A stretch of DNA of 64,000 bases, taken from the NCBI RefSeq assembly GCF_025917315.1, contig NZ_CP080627.1:992001-1056000 (forward strand). Reading direction: 5' to 3'. Below are positions 26,187-35,615 of this stretch, piece after piece. Origin of the DNA: Halomonas qaidamensis. Its GTDB lineage: Bacteria > Pseudomonadota > Gammaproteobacteria > Pseudomonadales > Halomonadaceae. The notes under the pieces are model-generated. The model did no database searches. It was not told the DNA's origin and worked only from the letters and a program-made list of their open reading frames with translations. The translations under genes were made by a program, and so were the position numbers. Each line of letters begins with the position of its first letter. Within the stretch, counting starts at the first letter, position 1.

Positions 26187-27641
26187 ATGAGCCGTGATAG
26201 CCAGCACCCCACTACGAACGAATCAGGTATTCCGGTTTCAAGCGACGAGCATGCGCTTTCGGTAGGGCCTGATGGCCCCATTGTTATGCACGATCACTAT
26301 TTGATGGAGCAAATGGCGGCGTTTAACCGTGAAATGATTCCTGACCGCCAGCCACACGCAAAGGGGAGTGGTGCCTTTGGACACTTTGAGGTAACTAACG
26401 ATGTTAGCTCCTACACCAAAGCCAAGTTTCTACAACCGGGCACCAAGACTGACGTATTGATCCGCTTTTCAACTGTAGCAGGGGAGAGCGGCAGCCCTGA
26501 CACATGGCGCGACCCCCGGGGTTTCTCGATTAAGTTTTATACCGAAGAAGGTAACTTCGACATGGTGGGTAACAATACCCCTGTGTTTTTCGTCCGCGAT
26601 CCGATGAAATTCCAGCACTTTATCCATTCGCAAAAACGCCGTGCGGATAATGGCCTGCGCGACCACGATATGCAGTGGGATTTCTGGACACTAGCGCCTG
26701 AGTCAGCTCACCAAGTGGCATGGTTGATGGGTGATCGAGGTGTGCCAGCCACATGGCGGCATATGAACGGTTACTCCAGCCACACCTATATGTGGGTAAA
26801 TGCTGAAGGTGAACGGTTTTGGGTGAAGTATCACTTCAAAACTGATCAAGGCATTAAATGCATGACCCAAGAGCAGGCGGATCAAATGGCCGGCAGTGAT
26901 GCGGATTATCATCGTCGTGACTTGTTCGAGGCCATAAAGCGGGGCGACTATCCTACGTGGACGCTCAAGATGCAGATTATGCCGTTTGAGGATGCCAAAA
27001 CGTATCGCGTTAACCCCTTCGATCTGACCAAGGTGTGGTCTCATAAGGACTACCCATTAATCGAAGTCGGTAAGCTGACGCTTGATCGTAATCCTACGGA
27101 TTTTCATAGCGAAATTGAGCAAGCGGCATTTGAGCCTAATAACATGGTGCCAGGTACCGGTTTATCACCGGACAAGATGCTATTGGCACGCTCTATCTCT
27201 TATGCTGACGCGCACCGTGCCCGCTTGGGTGTGAACTACAGGCATATCCCCGTGAATACCCCAAAGTGCCCCGTACATAGCTATAGCCAAGGTGGCGCGA
27301 TGCGTATTCGACACGCTACCGATCCGGTGTATACGCCCAATAGCAAAGGCGGGCCGAAAGCCGATGCTCAGCGTTACCCAGAAGATGCGGTGTGGTCGAC
27401 TGACGGAAAGTTTGTGCGCGCGGCCTATACGCTGAGAAAAGATGATGACGACTGGAGCCAAGCTCATGCGCTAGTGCGTGAAGTAATGGATAATACCCAG
27501 CGTGATCGCTTAGTATCGAACGTGGTAGGACACTTATCCGGTGGCGTTACTGAGCCTGTATTAGCACGTGCCTTTGAATATTGGCGCAATATTGATCAAG
27601 AAATCGGCGAGCGCATTGAGCAGGGCGTTCGCAATCCATAG
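26187..27641 (+). CDS. katA: Monofunctional heme catalase
   Basis: 484-aa small-subunit catalase (clade 3 type), decomposing hydrogen peroxide. The active-site histidine is in [10 protein letters not shown] (His57), the partner asparagine in V-G-N-N-T-P-V-F-F (Asn130), and the proximal heme tyrosine in [14 protein letters not shown] (Tyr339). Length is usual for clade 3, without the extra flavodoxin-like domain of large catalases. GGAGGAAGTG gives a strong ribosome binding site. A good OxyR motif upstream predicts peroxide induction. It is followed by a hairpin shared with the convergent dusA. Confidence 0.95.
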   Translation: MSRDSQHPTTNESGIPVSSDEHALSVGPDGPIVMHDHYLMEQMAAFNREMIPDRQPHAKGSGAFGHFEVTNDVSSYTKAKFLQPGTKTDVLIRFSTVAGESGSPDTWRDPRGFSIKFYTEEGNFDMVGNNTPVFFVRDPMKFQHFIHSQKRRADNGLRDHDMQWDFWTLAPESAHQVAWLMGDRGVPATWRHMNGYSSHTYMWVNAEGERFWVKYHFKTDQGIKCMTQEQADQMAGSDADYHRRDLFEAIKRGDYPTWTLKMQIMPFEDAKTYRVNPFDLTKVWSHKDYPLIEVGKLTLDRNPTDFHSEIEQAAFEPNNMVPGTGLSPDKMLLARSISYADAHRARLGVNYRHIPVNTPKCPVHSYSQGGAMRIRHATDPVYTPNSKGGPKADAQRYPEDAVWSTDGKFVRAAYTLRKDDDDWSQAHALVREVMDNTQRDRLVSNVVGHLSGGVTEPVLARAFEYWRNIDQEIGERIEQGVRNP

Positions 27642-27649
27642 CGGTGTTT

Positions 27650-27681
27650 GACGCCTAGCGCGCTCAACGCCGCTAGGCGTC
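27650..27681. terminator. Bidirectional hairpin between katA and dusA
   Basis: GACGCCTAGCG (27650-27660) and CGCTAGGCGTC (27671-27681) make a perfect 11-bp stem with a 10-nt loop between two convergent genes. T-runs are weak on both strands. Confidence 0.55.
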
Positions 27682-27716
27682 GTCTCAACTGTCGCTAACT
27701 GCAGCCCATAGCCGAA

Positions 27717-28745
27717 CTAGGTCGTGGGCTGTAGTGCTTCCGGGGTCTCTGTTTCGGGTTCGCGAACTAAACTAAGCGCTTCATCGAAAAGCCGCAGGCC
27801 TGCGTCCTCTTTATGGGCATGTTCAGATAAGTGGCGTCGGAAACGCCTACCCCCTGGGCAGCCCTGAAATAACCCCAGCAAATGGCGGGTAATGTGATTC
27901 AACTTGGCCCCTTCATCCAACCGCTGCTGAATATAGGGGCGAAATGCGTTAGCCGCTTCCAGGCGCGTGCGTGCTGGTCCTGCTTCACCAAACAGCTGCT
28001 CATCCACCCCGGCGAGTAGCCACGGGTTTTGGTATGCCTCGCGGCCCACCATCACACTGTCTACGTGCTCAAGCTGTGCTTTGCACTCGGCAAGGGTTTT
28101 GATCCCCCCGTTAATGCCAATATGCAGCTCTGGATGGCTTTGCTTCAAACGGTGCACGCGGGGATAGTTAAGGGGCGGCACATCCCGGTTCTGCTTAGGT
28201 GACAAACCCTGCAGCCACGCCTTTCGCGCGTGAACGGTAAAGACGTTGCAACCTGCCGCCGCCACGATCTCAATAAACCGCGCCAGGTCAGCATCTTCAT
28301 CCTGATCGTCAATCCCGATACGGCACTTCACCGTGACCGGAATCGACACTACCGCTTGCATAGCTTTCACCGCTGCCGCTACTTTTTCAGGGTAGCCCAT
28401 CAAACAAGCGCCAATCATATTGTTCTGCACTCGGTCGCTGGGGCAGCCGACATTCAGATTGACCTCGTCGTACCCCCACGCCTCGGCAATCGCCGCGCAC
28501 TCAGCAAGCTCGCCCGCATCGCTGCCACCCAACTGCAATGCAATCGGATGCTCAACATCGCTGTAACCCAAAAAGCGCTCACGTGGCGTTCCATGCAAAA
28601 TGGCACCAGTGGTCACCATCTCGGTGTACAGCAATGTCCGCTTGGTTAACGTGCGTGCAAACGCGCGATAATCGCGAGTTGTCCAATCCATCATGGGGGC
28701 CACAGAAAACAGACGGGCAGCATCTGCTGGGCTTGTTTTAGTCAT
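27717..28745 (-). CDS. dusA: tRNA-dihydrouridine(20/20a) synthase DusA
   Basis: 342-aa FMN-dependent enzyme that reduces uridine to dihydrouridine in the D-loop of tRNA. Typical motifs: F-S-V-A-P-M-M-D-W-T near the start, the N-V-G-C-P-S segment with the catalytic cysteine, V-K-C-R-I-G-I-D, and I-G-I-N-G-G-I. The reading frame is open to a TTG at 28856; in-frame ATGs lie at 28763, 28760 and 28745. I choose 28745 because a TTATAC box lies just before 28763, but no start has a good Shine-Dalgarno. The 5' end of dusA is a known phage integration target in other bacteria; here it is intact and no integrase is present. Confidence 0.9.
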   Translation of the reverse strand: MTKTSPADAARLFSVAPMMDWTTRDYRAFARTLTKRTLLYTEMVTTGAILHGTPRERFLGYSDVEHPIALQLGGSDAGELAECAAIAEAWGYDEVNLNVGCPSDRVQNNMIGACLMGYPEKVAAAVKAMQAVVSIPVTVKCRIGIDDQDEDADLARFIEIVAAAGCNVFTVHARKAWLQGLSPKQNRDVPPLNYPRVHRLKQSHPELHIGINGGIKTLAECKAQLEHVDSVMVGREAYQNPWLLAGVDEQLFGEAGPARTRLEAANAFRPYIQQRLDEGAKLNHITRHLLGLFQGCPGGRRFRRHLSEHAHKEDAGLRLFDEALSLVREPETETPEALQPTT

Positions 28746-29146
28746 ATCAATCACTTGCATCATGCGATGCGGTATAAGCCTGTCGTAATTGCTTAGCAGC
28801 AAGGGGAGTAGTTGGCGAGCGATTGTACGCAAAAAGCGGGTTTGAGTACAAAGCAAGTCCCCGAAATCACCGTCATTCAGTTTATGTATGACGCTAGGTA
28901 GGTGGTCTCGTGTCGCTGGCTAGCGTTAGCGATGTTTCTGGCAGTCGGTCGGTGCAGTGTTTTATTCTGATATTTCAGGCAGATTAGCGACGAAATGATG
29001 AGGTGTTTTTCGTTTGCCGTGCTATTGGCGTTTAGTTTTTGTATAACTCTTGTGAGCCTTGCAGCACTTTGCTTCTTTTGCGGTCTAATTCAATGTGATG
29101 AGGGCTAGGCAGTGGTAAGCTGATATTTCGTTGTTGAGGAGTCTCT
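28746..29146. other. Gene-free stretch between dusA and the lipoprotein gene
   Basis: About 400 bp between divergent genes. No supported coding sequence, RNA gene or repeat was found. A strong ribosome binding site (GAGGAG) ends it before 29147. A TTATAC -10-like box for dusA is seen on the minus strand near 28770. Confidence 0.5.
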
Positions 29147-29719
29147 ATGCATAAGACACTAGGTGGTATCAGTTTTGTGTTGGTGAGTGTGTTACTGCTG
29201 GCTGGCTGTGGTAGTCAGGAAGAAGAGTCGCCCTCAGAGCCGGTCGTTGAAACGCCTAGCCCACAGGAAAGCGCCGAACCAAAAGAGGTGATTGATCCTC
29301 TTGTCGTAGCTATTTCGACTAAGGCCTCTCTGCGCTCTGATCGTCGTTTAATGGTAGAAGGCGAAACCAATTTGCCGGAAGGTGCCCTTATCCAGGTAAC
29401 CATTGAGCGTGAGATAAGTCGTGTTCGTTGGCAGGCGCGCACCAATGTTTTGGACGGGAAGTTTAATGCTGGCCCCTTTGGCTCTGGCAGCGGGTTGCCA
29501 GATGGAAGATATATGGTGAGGGTTCAGCTTTCAGAAGCATCTGTGCAGCCTAGTTCGGTGCAGGCGCGCATTGGCAATGAAGGAGAGCACTTAGCTGGCG
29601 AGCTGGTTACCCAGACTCGCCATGGACTAGGGCAGGTGGCCACCTATTCGCGCAGCTTCTTAGTGGGCAGTGAACCAAGGCGTACGCGCGATCAGGTGGA
29701 CGTGGTTGAAGAAATGTAG
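29147..29719 (+). CDS. Putative lipoprotein, unknown function
   Basis: 190-aa protein with a lipoprotein signal ending L-L-A-G-C (Cys21). An acidic P/E/S-rich linker at residues 24-48 follows, then a single beta-rich domain of about 130 residues. This contains alternating hydrophobic strands (V-A-I-S-T-K-A-S-L, R-L-M-V-E-G-E-T-N) and a G-L-P-D-G-R-Y-M-V-R-V motif that recalls bacterial Ig-like folds binding ligands outside the cell. I do not recognise the family. It has its own ribosome binding site GAGGAG and no co-directional partner gene; the XRE regulator converges on it. Confidence 0.75.
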   Translation: MHKTLGGISFVLVSVLLLAGCGSQEEESPSEPVVETPSPQESAEPKEVIDPLVVAISTKASLRSDRRLMVEGETNLPEGALIQVTIEREISRVRWQARTNVLDGKFNAGPFGSGSGLPDGRYMVRVQLSEASVQPSSVQARIGNEGEHLAGELVTQTRHGLGQVATYSRSFLVGSEPRRTRDQVDVVEEM

Positions 29720-29740
29720 GATGTGGGGAGATAAGATGCT

Positions 29741-30265
29741 TTAGGCAGGAGACCAGTGTGCTAGCAGTACCGCATGTATGGTGGTATCACTGGGCGCTTT
29801 AGCAAAGTGCTCAATAACATAACCTTGTTCACGCTGGATCAGATAATGGCCAGCTTTATGAAATACATGGGTAGGGCCTAATAGCACTAAGTCGCCTACT
29901 GACACCGGAGAGAAATCCGTTTCTTGGCCGGGAGTTGCCAGTACGCAGGGGGCTTTCCAGTCAATCTTTAGCGGCAGATGATGTGGTACCGTCATTGTGG
30001 TTGCCTGAACCTGTTCCCAGGGGAGGGGGCCGGTATGTGTCAGGGTTAGCAATGGGGGAGCACTGTCACCTTCTAAAAGAGTCGCTAAAGAGCAATCAAG
30101 GGCATCAGCGAGCGCAACAAGACGTTCATGGCCGATTTGTTTGATAGCTCCGGATTCCCAATAAGAAATGGTGACATCTGATACGCCTACTTTACGTGCA
30201 AGGGCAGCTTTGTTGAGCTTGGCCCGAAGCCGCAGTTGCTTGATACGTGAGCCTAGCGATTCCAT
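29741..30265 (-). CDS. XRE-family regulator with degenerate LexA/S24-like domain
   Basis: 174-aa protein. The helix-turn-helix of the Cro/CI (XRE) type occupies residues 6-60 (L-N-K-A-A-L-A-R-K-V-G-V-S-D-V-T-I-S-Y-W-E). The rest resembles the C-terminal beta-domain of LexA-like S24 repressors (S-V-G-D-L-V-L-L-G-P and H-Y-L-I-Q-R), but the serine and lysine needed for self-cleavage are not seen, so it is not expected to autoproteolyse. It is divergent from gltX, with half-site-like CATACT/AGTATG elements in the gap. Not on a phage: no phage genes nearby. Confidence 0.75.
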   Translation of the reverse strand: MESLGSRIKQLRLRAKLNKAALARKVGVSDVTISYWESGAIKQIGHERLVALADALDCSLATLLEGDSAPPLLTLTHTGPLPWEQVQATTMTVPHHLPLKIDWKAPCVLATPGQETDFSPVSVGDLVLLGPTHVFHKAGHYLIQREQGYVIEHFAKAPSDTTIHAVLLAHWSPA

Positions 30266-30567
30266 TTTATATTCCTATCAATGAGCCAAATAAGCTCGTT
30301 TAATGTACTTCCACCTTACTCGGCGGCGTTCTTTACATACTGAAATCGCGAAGCGTTTTCAAGTATGAACACGAATCATAGGTACTTCGCCATACTAAGT
30401 GATTGTGCTTTAACGCGCATCTTCCTATCTGTGAGCTTTTTCCTATCCGTGAGCTTTCAGCTCTCGATCAGACGCTTTTAAGTCAAACTCGTTCCCTGCA
30501 AGATACTGTTGGTTGCACTAAGGGTGCGTATAATGCCGTGACGCTTTATTGCCAAAAGGACATCTTG
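30266..30567. repeat. Intergenic region with CATACT half-sites and an 18-bp direct repeat
   Basis: Half-sites CATACT (30336-30341), AGTATG (30362-30367) and CATACT (30391-30396) are spaced about 26 and 29 bp and could be operators of the adjacent XRE regulator. TTCCTATCTGTGAGCTTT (30422-30439) is followed directly by TTCCTATCCGTGAGCTTT (30440-30457), 17 of 18 bases identical. No gene is seen. Confidence 0.7.
30506..30534 (+). promoter_or_regulatory. Probable gltX promoter
   Basis: CTGTTG (30506-30511), 17 bases, TATAAT (30529-30534). The -10 is a perfect match; the -35 is weak. It lies 33 bp before the gltX ATG. Confidence 0.5.
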
Positions 30568-32046
30568 ATGACCGTACGTACTCGTATCGCGCCTTCTCCG
30601 ACGGGTGACCCGCATGTAGGAACTGCCTATATTGCGCTATTTAATTTCTGTTTTGCGCGCCAACATGGCGGCCAGTTCATTCTGCGTATTGAAGACACCG
30701 ATCGGGTTCGCTCTACCGCTGAATCAGAACAGATGATTTTAGATTCTTTACGTTGGCTTGGCCTAGAGTGGGATGAAGGCCCTGATGTGGGTGGCCCGCA
30801 TGGTCCGTATCGGCAAAGCGAGCGTGGTGATATCTACGCTCAGTACGCTCAGCAGCTTATGGATTCAGGGCATGCCTTTAAGTGTTACCGCACCAGTGAA
30901 GAGTTGGATGAACTGAGAGAAGCGCGCAAAGCGGCCGGTATGCACTTGGCCTTGAAGCCAGTTGACCTAGCGTTGGCCCCAGATGAGCAAGCTCGTCGTG
31001 AGCAGGAAGGCTGGCCTTATGTCGTTCGTATGAAGGTGCCGAGTACAGGCGTTTGTGTGGTGAACGATATGTTGCGCGGCACAATCGAAGTTGAATGGGC
31101 GCAAGTTGATGCTCAAATTCTGCTGAAGTCAGATGGCATGCCTACCTATCACTTGGCCAACGTGGTTGATGATCACTTGATGAACATTACCCATGTGTTG
31201 CGCGGCGAAGAGTGGATTAACTCAGCGCCGAAGCATCAGCTGCTATATGAATACTTCGGTTGGGATATGCCGCAGCTGTGCCACATGCCGCTTCTGCGTA
31301 ATCCTGATAAGTCTAAGCTCTCCAAGCGGAAAAATCCGACGTCGATTAACTACTATCGTCGGATGGGCTTTTTGCCTCAGGCCGTCACCAATTATTTGGG
31401 CCGCATGGGCTGGTCGATGCCCGATGAGCGCGAGAAATTTAGCCTGTCAGAGATGATGGCTGAGTTTGATGTTCAACGGGTATCGTTGGGTGGGCCGGTA
31501 TTTGATCTTGAAAAGCTGACGTGGTTGAACGGCGTCTATATTCGTGAAGATTTAGATGACGACGCGCTGCTTCGTGCACTTCGCGAGTGGGCATTCAATG
31601 AGGAGTATGTGAAGCAAATATTGCCTCAGGTACGTCCTCGTGTGGAAACGCTTTCCCAAGTGATTCCGCTAGCTGGGCATTTTTTCTCTGGCCTGCCTGC
31701 GCTAACGGAAGACGACTTTGATAGCGTGAAGCTTGAAAAAGAAGAACTCGTCAAATTACTGCAGTTCTTAGTGTGGCGCTTTGAAGCGGTGCCTGCTTGG
31801 CATAAAGAGGCGTTATTGGCTGAGGTCAAAGTGCTGGCTGAGCATTTTGATATTAAAATGAAGGGCTTCCTTGCCCCTGTCTTTATTGCTATTACAGGCA
31901 GTACGTCAAGCACGTCGGTAATGGATGCCATGGCGATCTTGGGGTCAGACGTAACACGAGCACGGCTGCGCAGTGCGATTGAGGTATTGGGTGGCGTTTC
32001 CAAGAAGCAGGCCAAGCGCTTCGAAAAAGAGTTTCGTGAGCTGTAG
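30568..32046 (+). CDS. gltX: Glutamyl-tRNA synthetase
   Basis: 492-aa class I aminoacyl-tRNA synthetase that charges tRNA-Glu with glutamate. The N-terminal signature [12 protein letters not shown] corresponds to HIGH, and K-L-S-K-R to KMSKS. The C-terminal helical anticodon domain is full length. ATG 30568 follows AAAAGGAC; an upstream in-frame GTG at 30403 would add 55 residues with no family similarity and would place the -10 box inside the gene. Two tRNA genes, one of them tRNA-Glu, follow, an arrangement also known in pseudomonads. Confidence 0.97.
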   Translation: MTVRTRIAPSPTGDPHVGTAYIALFNFCFARQHGGQFILRIEDTDRVRSTAESEQMILDSLRWLGLEWDEGPDVGGPHGPYRQSERGDIYAQYAQQLMDSGHAFKCYRTSEELDELREARKAAGMHLALKPVDLALAPDEQARREQEGWPYVVRMKVPSTGVCVVNDMLRGTIEVEWAQVDAQILLKSDGMPTYHLANVVDDHLMNITHVLRGEEWINSAPKHQLLYEYFGWDMPQLCHMPLLRNPDKSKLSKRKNPTSINYYRRMGFLPQAVTNYLGRMGWSMPDEREKFSLSEMMAEFDVQRVSLGGPVFDLEKLTWLNGVYIREDLDDDALLRALREWAFNEEYVKQILPQVRPRVETLSQVIPLAGHFFSGLPALTEDDFDSVKLEKEELVKLLQFLVWRFEAVPAWHKEALLAEVKVLAEHFDIKMKGFLAPVFIAITGSTSSTSVMDAMAILGSDVTRARLRSAIEVLGGVSKKQAKRFEKEFREL

Positions 32047-32159
32047 ACGGTAACGCGAGATGCGGATGGTAACGACAGGGATAGTGAGAGCATAAGAAAT
32101 AAAGAAGGTGCGATCTGCATGTTACTGCTATGTTTTTGCACCGCTGGTATCGAATAGGC

Positions 32160-32188
32160 TTGACGAAGGCGGGCGTAATCAGTACTAT
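32160..32188 (+). promoter_or_regulatory. tRNA operon promoter
   Basis: TTGACG (32160-32165), 17-bp spacer, TACTAT (32183-32188), with a GC-rich stretch before the expected start point. Good sigma-70 match, 23 bp before the first tRNA. Confidence 0.8.
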
Positions 32189-32210
32189 ACGCTCCGTCTT
32201 CAAGACATGT

Positions 32211-32286
32211 GGGGCCTTAGCTCAGCTGGGAGAGCGCAACACTGGCAGTGTTGAGGTCAGCGGTTCGATCCCGCTAGGCTCCACCA
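32211..32286 (+). tRNA. tRNA-Ala (anticodon GGC)
   Basis: 76 nt including an encoded CCA. Acceptor stem GGGGCCT/AGGCTCC, D-arm GCTC...GAGC, anticodon stem CAACA/TGTTG with loop CTGGCAG, so anticodon GGC (reads GCC). T-arm GCGG-TTCGATC-CCGC. All arms pair. Confidence 0.97.
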
Positions 32287-32369
32287 ATATTGAAAACTCC
32301 GATCATTAATTCTTATGAAGAGATTTTCTATATAGCGTCTAAAGACCGTATTGTTATCAGGTTAATAAC

Positions 32370-32445
32370 GTCCCATTCGTCTAGTGGTCTAGGACACCGC
32401 CCTTTCACGGCGGTAACAGGGGTTCGAACCCCCTATGGGACGCCA
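32370..32445 (+). tRNA. tRNA-Glu (anticodon UUC)
   Basis: 76 nt including an encoded CCA. Acceptor stem GTCCCAT/ATGGGAC, anticodon stem CCGCC/GGCGG with loop CTTTCAC, so anticodon TTC. T-arm GGGG-TTCGAAC-CCCC. It lies 83 bp after tRNA-Ala in the same apparent unit. Confidence 0.97.
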
Positions 32446-32865
32446 CCTCCTACTTCCCTCGTTATTTTTTTCAAATCTGCTTTTAGAAAAAAATTCTTAA
32501 AATACGCATTTTAATTAAAGGCAATGGCGCAGCCCATCTGTCGGTTTTTGCGTTCCTATCGCTAACGTCGCTACCTGAAATCGCGTCTATTTCGATCGTT
32601 TTTTGATGATTTTGTGCTTGACTTGTCCACTTTTGCAGGTTTGTGAAAGGGGTTGTGCACAACCTCGCATTATCACTTCAAAAAATCAGTGATTTAGCAT
32701 AAACCATTTTAAATCAACAAGTTATGTTAGGTTAAAAAATGACCAATTTAAGGCTAGGTCACTGTTCATGGCGATTGTGGGACGTTTTGTAGTGGTTGTG
32801 AACAGGGTTATCCACAGATAGTGTGGAAAACCCTTTTCAAGATCGAGGAGTTTAAATGTCAAGCG
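32446..32865. other. Gene-free region with DnaA-box-like cluster
   Basis: 420 bp without a supported gene. It contains an exact DnaA box, TTATCCACA (32808-32816), and near-boxes TTGTCCACT (32623-32631) and TGTGGAAAA (32822-32830, box on the minus strand). A 14-bp perfect palindrome, GGTTGTGCACAACC (32651-32664), holds two facing TTGTGCACA; TTGTGAACA is at 32796. AT-rich sequence lies at 32690-32755, and GATCGTTTTTTGA (32594-32606) resembles the 13-mers of E. coli oriC. It could be a replication-origin-like or DnaA-titrating site; function is unproven. Confidence 0.5.
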
Positions 32866-33747
32866 TTATTCTGGCTTTTGTAGGCGCTTTAATAGCGACG
32901 AAGTGTCCCAACGGCCGCCATCCATGCGTTGTACATCTGCATAAAATTGATCAACAAGTGCGGTAACAGGCAGCGTGGCATTCAATCGGCGAGCTTGTTC
33001 TAAACATATCCCTAAATCTTTACGCATCCAGTCCACAGCGAAACCATGATTGTACTCGTTGGCAATCATTGTTTTGTGGCGGTTTTCCATTTGCCATGAA
33101 CCGGCAGCACCCTTAGAAACCACATCGATTACTTGTTGCTGATCAAGACCTGCTTGTTCGGCGAAGTGCAAGCCTTCAGCAAGCCCCTGCACCAAGCCAG
33201 CAATGCAGATTTGGTTGACCATCTTGGTCAGTTGGCCGCTGCTGGCACTGCCCATCAGTGTGACGGCGCGAGCATAGTGGTTGAGAATCGGCTGCACGGC
33301 ATCAAAATGTGCTTGCTCGCCACCGCACATAATTGTCAGGGCACCATTTTCAGCCCCTTGCTGTCCGCCGGACACAGGAGCGTCTAAAAAGCCAACGCCT
33401 TGTTCACGGCAGACGGTATCTAGTTCTAGGGCTAGGTCTGCAGAAGCAGTGGTGTGGTCGATGAGGAAGGAGCCGGTTGTCATGCTGCTCAAAACGCCGT
33501 CGGTGCCGGTCGTTACTTGCCTGACGTCATCGTCATTCCCAACGCATACCAATACAAGGTCGGCGCCTTCGGCGGCTTCTCTAGGGGTGGCGTGGGCGGT
33601 GCCGCCATGCTCTTTTGCCCAGGCATCGGCTTTGCTGCTGGTGCGGTTGTAAACACGCGTTGTTAAGCCTTGTTGGGCGAGGTGGCCTGCCATGGGGTAG
33701 CCCATAACGCCGAGGCCAATAAAGGCAACCGTGGTGATTGTTCGCAT
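32866..33747 (-). CDS. 3-hydroxyisobutyrate dehydrogenase family NAD(P)-oxidoreductase
   Basis: 293-aa beta-hydroxyacid dehydrogenase (HIBADH/tartronate-semialdehyde reductase group). The Rossmann motif is F-I-G-L-G-V-M-G at residues 9-16. The substrate signature D-A-P-V-S-G-G lies near 120, and the catalytic lysine in G-Q-L-T-K-M-V-N-Q near 170. The family reduces or oxidises small 3-hydroxy acids such as 3-hydroxyisobutyrate or tartronate semialdehyde; the sequence alone does not choose. ATG 33747 is the natural start. It is separated from gltA by a terminator, so independently expressed. Confidence 0.88.
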   Translation of the reverse strand: MRTITTVAFIGLGVMGYPMAGHLAQQGLTTRVYNRTSSKADAWAKEHGGTAHATPREAAEGADLVLVCVGNDDDVRQVTTGTDGVLSSMTTGSFLIDHTTASADLALELDTVCREQGVGFLDAPVSGGQQGAENGALTIMCGGEQAHFDAVQPILNHYARAVTLMGSASSGQLTKMVNQICIAGLVQGLAEGLHFAEQAGLDQQQVIDVVSKGAAGSWQMENRHKTMIANEYNHGFAVDWMRKDLGICLEQARRLNATLPVTALVDQFYADVQRMDGGRWDTSSLLKRLQKPE

Positions 33748-33800
33748 AGAGCACCTTGTTAGTGAAGGGTGTAACAAAGAAAAGTGGATTTACGATAAGC

Positions 33801-33827
33801 AAAAGGCCACCCATGGGGTGGCCTTTT
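33801..33827 (-). terminator. Intrinsic terminator after gltA
   Basis: AAAAGGCCACCC / GGGTGGCCTTTT, 12-bp stem with a 3-nt loop. It is preceded, at the gltA stop, by a smaller hairpin ACGCTGC (33840-33846) / GCAGCGT (33856-33862). Symmetric A/T runs allow function on both strands. Confidence 0.8.
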
Positions 33828-33861
33828 ATTATCCTAGTGACGCTGCGTTGTTATTGCAGCG

Positions 33862-35148
33862 TTATTTTTTAGGATAGTCGCGCATATCGTGGCCGATATA
33901 CAGCTGGCGCGGACGGCCGATTTTATAGCTTTCGCTGAGCATTTCATGCCAGTGAGAGATCCAGCCGATGGTGCGAGATACCGCGAAAATCACGGTAAAC
34001 ATGTTGGTCGGAATGCCCATGGCTTTAAGGATGATGCCAGAGTAGAAATCGACGTTTGGATACAGCTTGCGCTCGATGAAGTACTCATCTTCCAGGGCGA
34101 TTTGCTCAAGGCGCTTGGCGATTTTGAGCTGCGGGTCGTCGGCTAGGCCAAGCTCGGCTAGTACTTCGTCGCAGGTCTCTTTCATTACTTTGGCGCGCGG
34201 GTCAAAGTTGCGATACACGCGGTGGCCAAAGCCCATTAGCTTGAAGGGGTCGTCTTTATCTTTTGCCTTATCGACAAAGCGCTGAATATTCTCTTCTGAG
34301 TCATCGCCAATTTCGTCCAGCATGTTTAGTACGGCTTCATTCGCGCCGCCATGTGCTGGGCCCCACAACGCTGCAATACCTGCGCTGATACATGCAAAGG
34401 GGTTAGCGCCGGTTGAGCCTGCTAGACGTACGGTAGAGGTAGAGGCGTTTTGCTCATGGTCCGCATGAAGCATAAAAATGCGGTCCATAGCTTTCGCGTA
34501 TACCGGATTGATTTTGTACTCTTCGCACGGGTTGCTGAACATCATGTAGAGGAAGTTCTCTGCATAACTCAGGTCGTTGCGCGGGTAGTTGAAGGGCTGG
34601 CCAACGTTATATTTATGTGACATTGCCGCCAGGGTAGGCATTTTTGCAATGAGGCGAATAGCGCTGATCACACGATCTTCTTCTTGGGTGATGTCCATGT
34701 GGTCGTGATAGAAGGCAGCTAAGCCACCAACAACACCGCACAAGATAGACATTGGGTGCGCATCGCGGCGGAACCCTTTGAAGAAGTTGTTGATTTGGTC
34801 GTGAACCATGGTGTGATTACGAATGCGTGATTCAAAATCAGCGTACTGTTCATCGTTGGGCAATTCGCCGAACAGCAGGGTGTAGCAAACTTCTACAAAA
34901 TTGGACTCTTTAGCGAGCTGATCAATAGGGTAGCCACGGTGTAGCAGTATCCCTTTTCCGCCATCGATATACGTAATGGCTGATTGGCAAGAAGAAGTGG
35001 CCATGAAGCCGGGGTCGTAGGTAAACAGGCCTTCGGCACCCAGGCTGCGTACGTCGATGACGTCGGGGCCAAGTGTGCCGGAATACATGGGTAGTTCGAT
35101 CGATTTTTCTAGACCGTCTACCGTCAATGTTGCTTTCCTGTCAGCCAT
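33862..35148 (-). CDS. gltA: Citrate synthase
   Basis: 428-aa type II citrate synthase, condensing oxaloacetate and acetyl-CoA in the TCA cycle. Active-site histidines lie in L-H-A-D-H-E-Q-N and G-F-G-H-R-V-Y-R, and the catalytic aspartate in Y-P-N-V-D-F-Y-S-G. Length and the N-terminal domain match the hexameric, NADH-sensitive gammaproteobacterial enzyme. The start is ATG 35148 behind AAAGGAGG; an earlier in-frame codon at 35211 would add 21 unlike residues. It is divergent from sdhCDAB, as in Pseudomonas and E. coli. Confidence 0.97.
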   Translation of the reverse strand: MADRKATLTVDGLEKSIELPMYSGTLGPDVIDVRSLGAEGLFTYDPGFMATSSCQSAITYIDGGKGILLHRGYPIDQLAKESNFVEVCYTLLFGELPNDEQYADFESRIRNHTMVHDQINNFFKGFRRDAHPMSILCGVVGGLAAFYHDHMDITQEEDRVISAIRLIAKMPTLAAMSHKYNVGQPFNYPRNDLSYAENFLYMMFSNPCEEYKINPVYAKAMDRIFMLHADHEQNASTSTVRLAGSTGANPFACISAGIAALWGPAHGGANEAVLNMLDEIGDDSEENIQRFVDKAKDKDDPFKLMGFGHRVYRNFDPRAKVMKETCDEVLAELGLADDPQLKIAKRLEQIALEDEYFIERKLYPNVDFYSGIILKAMGIPTNMFTVIFAVSRTIGWISHWHEMLSESYKIGRPRQLYIGHDMRDYPKK

Positions 35149-35223
35149 GCTGGCCTCCTTTCGAATTCGGTTTGGGACGTAAGGTCGTTGTTTCGCATAC
35201 CGCGCCGGCAAAAAGGCTCGCCC

Positions 35224-35251
35224 ACTATAGAAGTGTGCGCCATTTTGTCAA
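35224..35251 (-). promoter_or_regulatory. gltA promoter
   Basis: Minus strand TTGACA (35251-35246), 16 bp, TATAGT (35229-35224). Consensus -35 and 5/6 -10. Predicted leader is about 70 nt. Confidence 0.8.
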
Positions 35252-35476
35252 TTAGCCTAAACGCTAGGTATCCTTGTACAAATATTGTTGTTGTGGATAG
35301 TTTTTGTATATGATGAAAAAGGAGTTCATAGTAACGAAGTGTCAGGGGATTGGCGACACGTCAACAGGCTTATCAAATCCTCAATCTACTGTCACTATAA
35401 CCATGCTGCATCGCAAAATCGACTCGGGTTGGCTGCATTTTTCTTGCACCATAGTCGAGTTAAGCCTGAGTTCGGT

Positions 35477-35505
35477 TTGTCAGCAGGGGCGAAGGTTCTT
35501 ATAAT
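35477..35505 (+). promoter_or_regulatory. sdhCDAB promoter
   Basis: TTGTCA (35477-35482), 17 bp, TATAAT (35500-35505). Near-perfect sigma-70 promoter; expected transcript start about 35512, leaving a leader of about 125 nt. Confidence 0.82.
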
Positions 35506-35577
35506 CCACGGCGCGCGACCGGCAGGTAGGTGGTCGTGCCCGACTTGGCAACGGCCGAGCCCCTTCCAGCAACCACT

Positions 35578-35615
35578 GCCCGCTCGGGCCATGCCCGACC
35601 TGTCGCAGAGCGGGC
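35578..35615 (+). promoter_or_regulatory. Stem-loop in the sdhC leader
   Basis: GCCCGCTC (35578-35585) pairs with GAGCGGGC (35608-35615). The 22-nt loop has further short GGCC/CCGAC repeats. It ends about 20 nt before the sdhC start and may affect translation. Confidence 0.5.

Noticed and set aside
27717..28745. Phage integration at dusA
   Set aside because: dusA is complete at its 5' end and no integrase or att repeat is visible.
32290..32514. Open frame across tRNA-Glu
   Set aside because: Overlaps the tRNA and has no similarity to a protein; the frame is chance.
32446..32865. Genomic island or phage attachment next to tRNA-Glu
   Set aside because: No integrase, no repeated tRNA 3' end, and the flanking genes are ordinary chromosomal genes.
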